Assembly: GCA_043764135.1 (NCBI GenBank)
Contig: JAYUKV010000071.1
Location: 1-12,965, forward strand
Direction of reading: 5' to 3'
Length of the DNA: 12,965 bases
From: JAYUKV01 sp043764135
GTDB lineage: Bacteria; Patescibacteriota; JACMRA01
Shown here: one piece after another, positions 12,364 to 12,965 of the stretch
Position numbering within the stretch: the first letter of the stretch is position 1
Layout of the letters: every line of letters begins with the position of its first letter
Made by a program: the position numbers and the translations under genes
The notes under the pieces: model-generated
What the model was told of the DNA's origin: nothing
Databases searched by the model: none
What the model saw: the letters and a program-made list of their open reading frames with translations, nothing else

Positions 12364-12965
12364 ATGAATAAAATCCAAATTCAAAATGCTCAACAGTATT
12401 TAAAAGTTTACAATCTTTGCTCTGAAGAAGAGTTTAATAGTATTATCAGTTTCCTAAATGATGAAGAATCAAACTTCGACAAAGTTAAAAATCTTAGCTT
12501 TGATCGATTTTTAACATTATCATTACAAATTAAAGAATATCAAAATAAAAGTGATATTGGATTCGAGCCTAAAGACATTCAATCCAAAATTGATTTTTTT
12601 ATAAAAGGAAAAGAAATTGATTTTTCTACAATCACAAGTAATCAAGATTTAAAAAATAAAATCAATAAGTTATCATCCGAAAATAATTTAACTGACCCTA
12701 GAGTTAATAAAAACAGTTATCAAAGTCAACAATCATACACAAATACAAATAATAGTTCATACCATTCATCACAAGATGAACAAGATTTGGATTTTTCAAT
12801 GGACATGCAAAAAGTATCATCATTTTTTCAATCTACAAAAAATACTAATTTGGTTAAATCCAGAACTTTCCCGCTAAACACGGGACAGCTTTCTTTTACA
12901 CAATTAACCACCTTTAGGTGGTTAATTTGCGTTTATATTTTTTATTTAGTTAAATGTTTTCGTTA
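12364..12965 (+). CDS. Hypothetical protein, open at the window end
   Basis: The frame from the ATG at 12364 runs 200 codons to the window edge without a stop. Residues 1-105 are acidic and probably helical (MNKIQIQNAQQYLKVYNL onward), with repeated Asp, Lys and Phe. Residues about 108-160 are Asn/Ser/Gln/Tyr-rich and look disordered. There is no signal peptide and no family I recognise. The last 35 or so codons cover a strong hairpin (12902-12927), and their codons (agg, tgg, tgc, cgt, acg) differ from the earlier part. The true protein may therefore end near residue 170 and a stop may be missing through mutation or sequencing error. There is no SD sequence. Confidence 0.65.
   Translation, partial: MNKIQIQNAQQYLKVYNLCSEEEFNSIISFLNDEESNFDKVKNLSFDRFLTLSLQIKEYQNKSDIGFEPKDIQSKIDFFIKGKEIDFSTITSNQDLKNKINKLSSENNLTDPRVNKNSYQSQQSYTNTNNSSYHSSQDEQDLDFSMDMQKVSSFFQSTKNTNLVKSRTFPLNTGQLSFTQLTTFRWLICVYIFYLVKCFR
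12902..12927 (+). terminator. Terminator-like hairpin inside the last open frame
   Basis: A perfect 11 bp stem (12902-12912 with 12917-12927) with a TTTA loop, followed by a T-rich but interrupted tail (gtttatattttttatttag). It is the strongest hairpin near the end and looks like the terminator of the gene at 12364, although that frame reads through it. Confidence 0.6.

Noticed and set aside
1..12965. CRISPR array, tRNA or rRNA gene, transposase or toxin-antitoxin pair
   Set aside because: I found no regularly spaced direct repeats, no tRNA T-arm signature with a cloverleaf, and no DDE, HNH or antitoxin-like motif. This was by eye, so a weak case could be missed.

Overview
The window is AT-rich, with most genes near 30-37% G+C in stretches I counted by hand. 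It uses the standard reading of TGA: no long gene contains an in-frame TGA, and every complete gene I call ends in TAA. Most starts lack a Shine-Dalgarno (SD) sequence, and at least metG, and probably mnmA, look leaderless. Together with a SecA carrying a roughly 45-50 residue insertion, a compact methionyl-tRNA synthetase and a half-length UvrC, this suggests a reduced-genome bacterium such as a member of the Candidate Phyla Radiation (Patescibacteria). That placement is an inference; no rRNA or other phylogenetic anchor is in the window.

Layout. Positions 1-570 hold the terminator of an upstream gene and an unrecognised gene or 5'-truncated remnant. Positions 750-1422 hold a self-contained unit: a strong promoter, an exported 181-residue protein of unknown function and a terminator. 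Positions 1440-1885 are mostly non-coding, with one possible 59-residue membrane ORF, a terminator-like hairpin and inverted repeats. metG (minus) and secA (plus) are divergent around 3335-3528, where a near-perfect palindrome overlaps the secA -35 element. secA is followed after 7 bases by a membrane-anchored surface protein built from three similar domains. A terminator then separates it from two minus-strand genes, a GC-richer lipoprotein with a good SD sequence and an aldose 1-epimerase-family enzyme. From 9226 a tight plus-strand cluster runs mnmA, a small membrane protein, a charged low-complexity protein and a UvrC-like protein that stops before the RNase H nuclease half. The last gene, partial, starts at 12364 and reads through a terminator-like hairpin near the window end.

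The recognisable genes are housekeeping: methionine charging, protein export, U34 tRNA thiolation, sugar anomer interconversion and DNA repair. The secreted, anchored and low-complexity proteins between them are unrecognised and are probably lineage-specific. I found no CRISPR array, tRNA, transposase or defence system. The best candidates for new biology are the truncated UvrC in its operon, the three-domain surface protein beside secA, the secA operator-like palindrome and the leaderless promoter pattern.
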